Shown here piece after piece: positions 63,605 through 64,000 of a stretch of DNA of 64,000 nt (its first letter is position 1; each line of letters starts with the position of its first letter). The notes beneath the pieces were generated by a model. It ran no database searches. It was not told the DNA's origin and worked only from the letters and a program-made list of their open reading frames with translations. The stretch comes from Apostichopus japonicus (lineage: Eukaryota > Echinodermata > Holothuroidea > Aspidochirotida > Stichopodidae), in NCBI RefSeq assembly GCF_037975245.1, contig NC_092574.1:8308213-8372212 (forward strand), given 5' to 3'. The position numbers and the translations under genes are program-made.

Positions 63605-64000
63605 CACCAGGTAAGGTAAAGCTATACCCAACTTCAGATTAAGACCTCACCAGGTAAGTTAGGGATCTCTCCAACTTCAGATATAGACCTCACCATTTAA
63701 GGCTATACCCAACTACAGATAAAGACCTCACCAGGTAAGGCTATACTGAACTTCAGATGAAGACCTCACCAGGTATAAGGTAAGGCTATACCCAACTTCA
63801 GATTAAGACCTCACCAGCTAAGGCTATACCCAAATTCAGATAAAGACTTTACCAGGTAAGGTAAGGCTATACTGATCTTCAGATGAAGACCTCACCAGGT
63901 ATAAGGTAAGGCTATACCCAACTTCAGATAAAGACTTCACCAGGTAAGGTAAGGCTATACCCAACTTCAGATGAAGACCTCACCAGGTATAAGGTAAGGC
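63605..64000. repeat. ~38-45-bp minisatellite, continues past the window
   Basis: About 9.5 units of the form CACCAGGTAAGGCTATACC followed by CAACTTCAGATAAAGACCT, with unit length varying by insertion of extra GGTAA or GGTATAA. The later units alternate between GATAAAG/GATTAAG and GATGAAG forms, hinting at a higher-order repeat. Most units carry CAGGTAAG. Confidence 0.96.

Overview
This is animal nuclear DNA, AT-rich, gene-poor and dense in repeats. The single recognisable host gene is a Sprouty homologue, which makes the source a metazoan. That gene, a DIRS-type tyrosine-recombinase retrotransposon, a hAT-like miniature transposon and very many simple repeats and G/C homopolymer runs would suit a marine invertebrate such as an echinoderm. 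The taxon is an inference and cannot be fixed from this window. There are no prokaryotic operons, rRNA genes or CRISPR arrays.

Layout. Positions 1-23530 are non-coding, with degenerate minisatellites (3.7-5.1 kb), a 228-bp AAT microsatellite (8.2 kb), a 137-nt pure-purine tract (13.5 kb), a (TA)n tract (17.9 kb) and a promoter-like CRE/TATA cluster (20.85 kb). Positions 23531-30082 hold a complete DIRS-like element, GC-rich against its surroundings. In order it has a left inverted terminal repeat, a leader, a gag-like ORF1, reverse transcriptase-RNase H, an overlapping tyrosine recombinase, an internal complementary region and a right inverted terminal repeat. The internal complementary region is complementary to both outer termini read through as one junction, and this fixes the element ends to the base. 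All three reading frames are open, so the copy looks young.

Positions 33713-34573 carry the Sprouty coding exon, with a splice acceptor upstream and a short upstream ORF that overlaps its start codon. Sprouty proteins are feedback inhibitors of receptor tyrosine kinase/Ras-MAPK signalling. A long 3' region follows, containing a near-perfect 62-nt hairpin.

Positions 41837-49103 are a homogeneous tandem array of about 9.5 copies of a 760/761-bp unit. Each unit contains ~130-bp inverted arms, so each copy is a giant foldback. Diverged relatives of part of the unit lie just upstream. The last 15 kb is non-coding, with 16-bp and ~57-bp minisatellites, a 652-bp hAT-like MITE with 8-bp target-site duplications at 56568-57219, and a ~40-bp minisatellite that runs off the right edge.

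Nothing forms a multi-gene host pathway. The most notable items are the intact DIRS element, the foldback satellite with an apparently longer ancestral arm kept at its left edge, and the strong excess of G/C homopolymer runs and of the palindrome TAGGCCTA.
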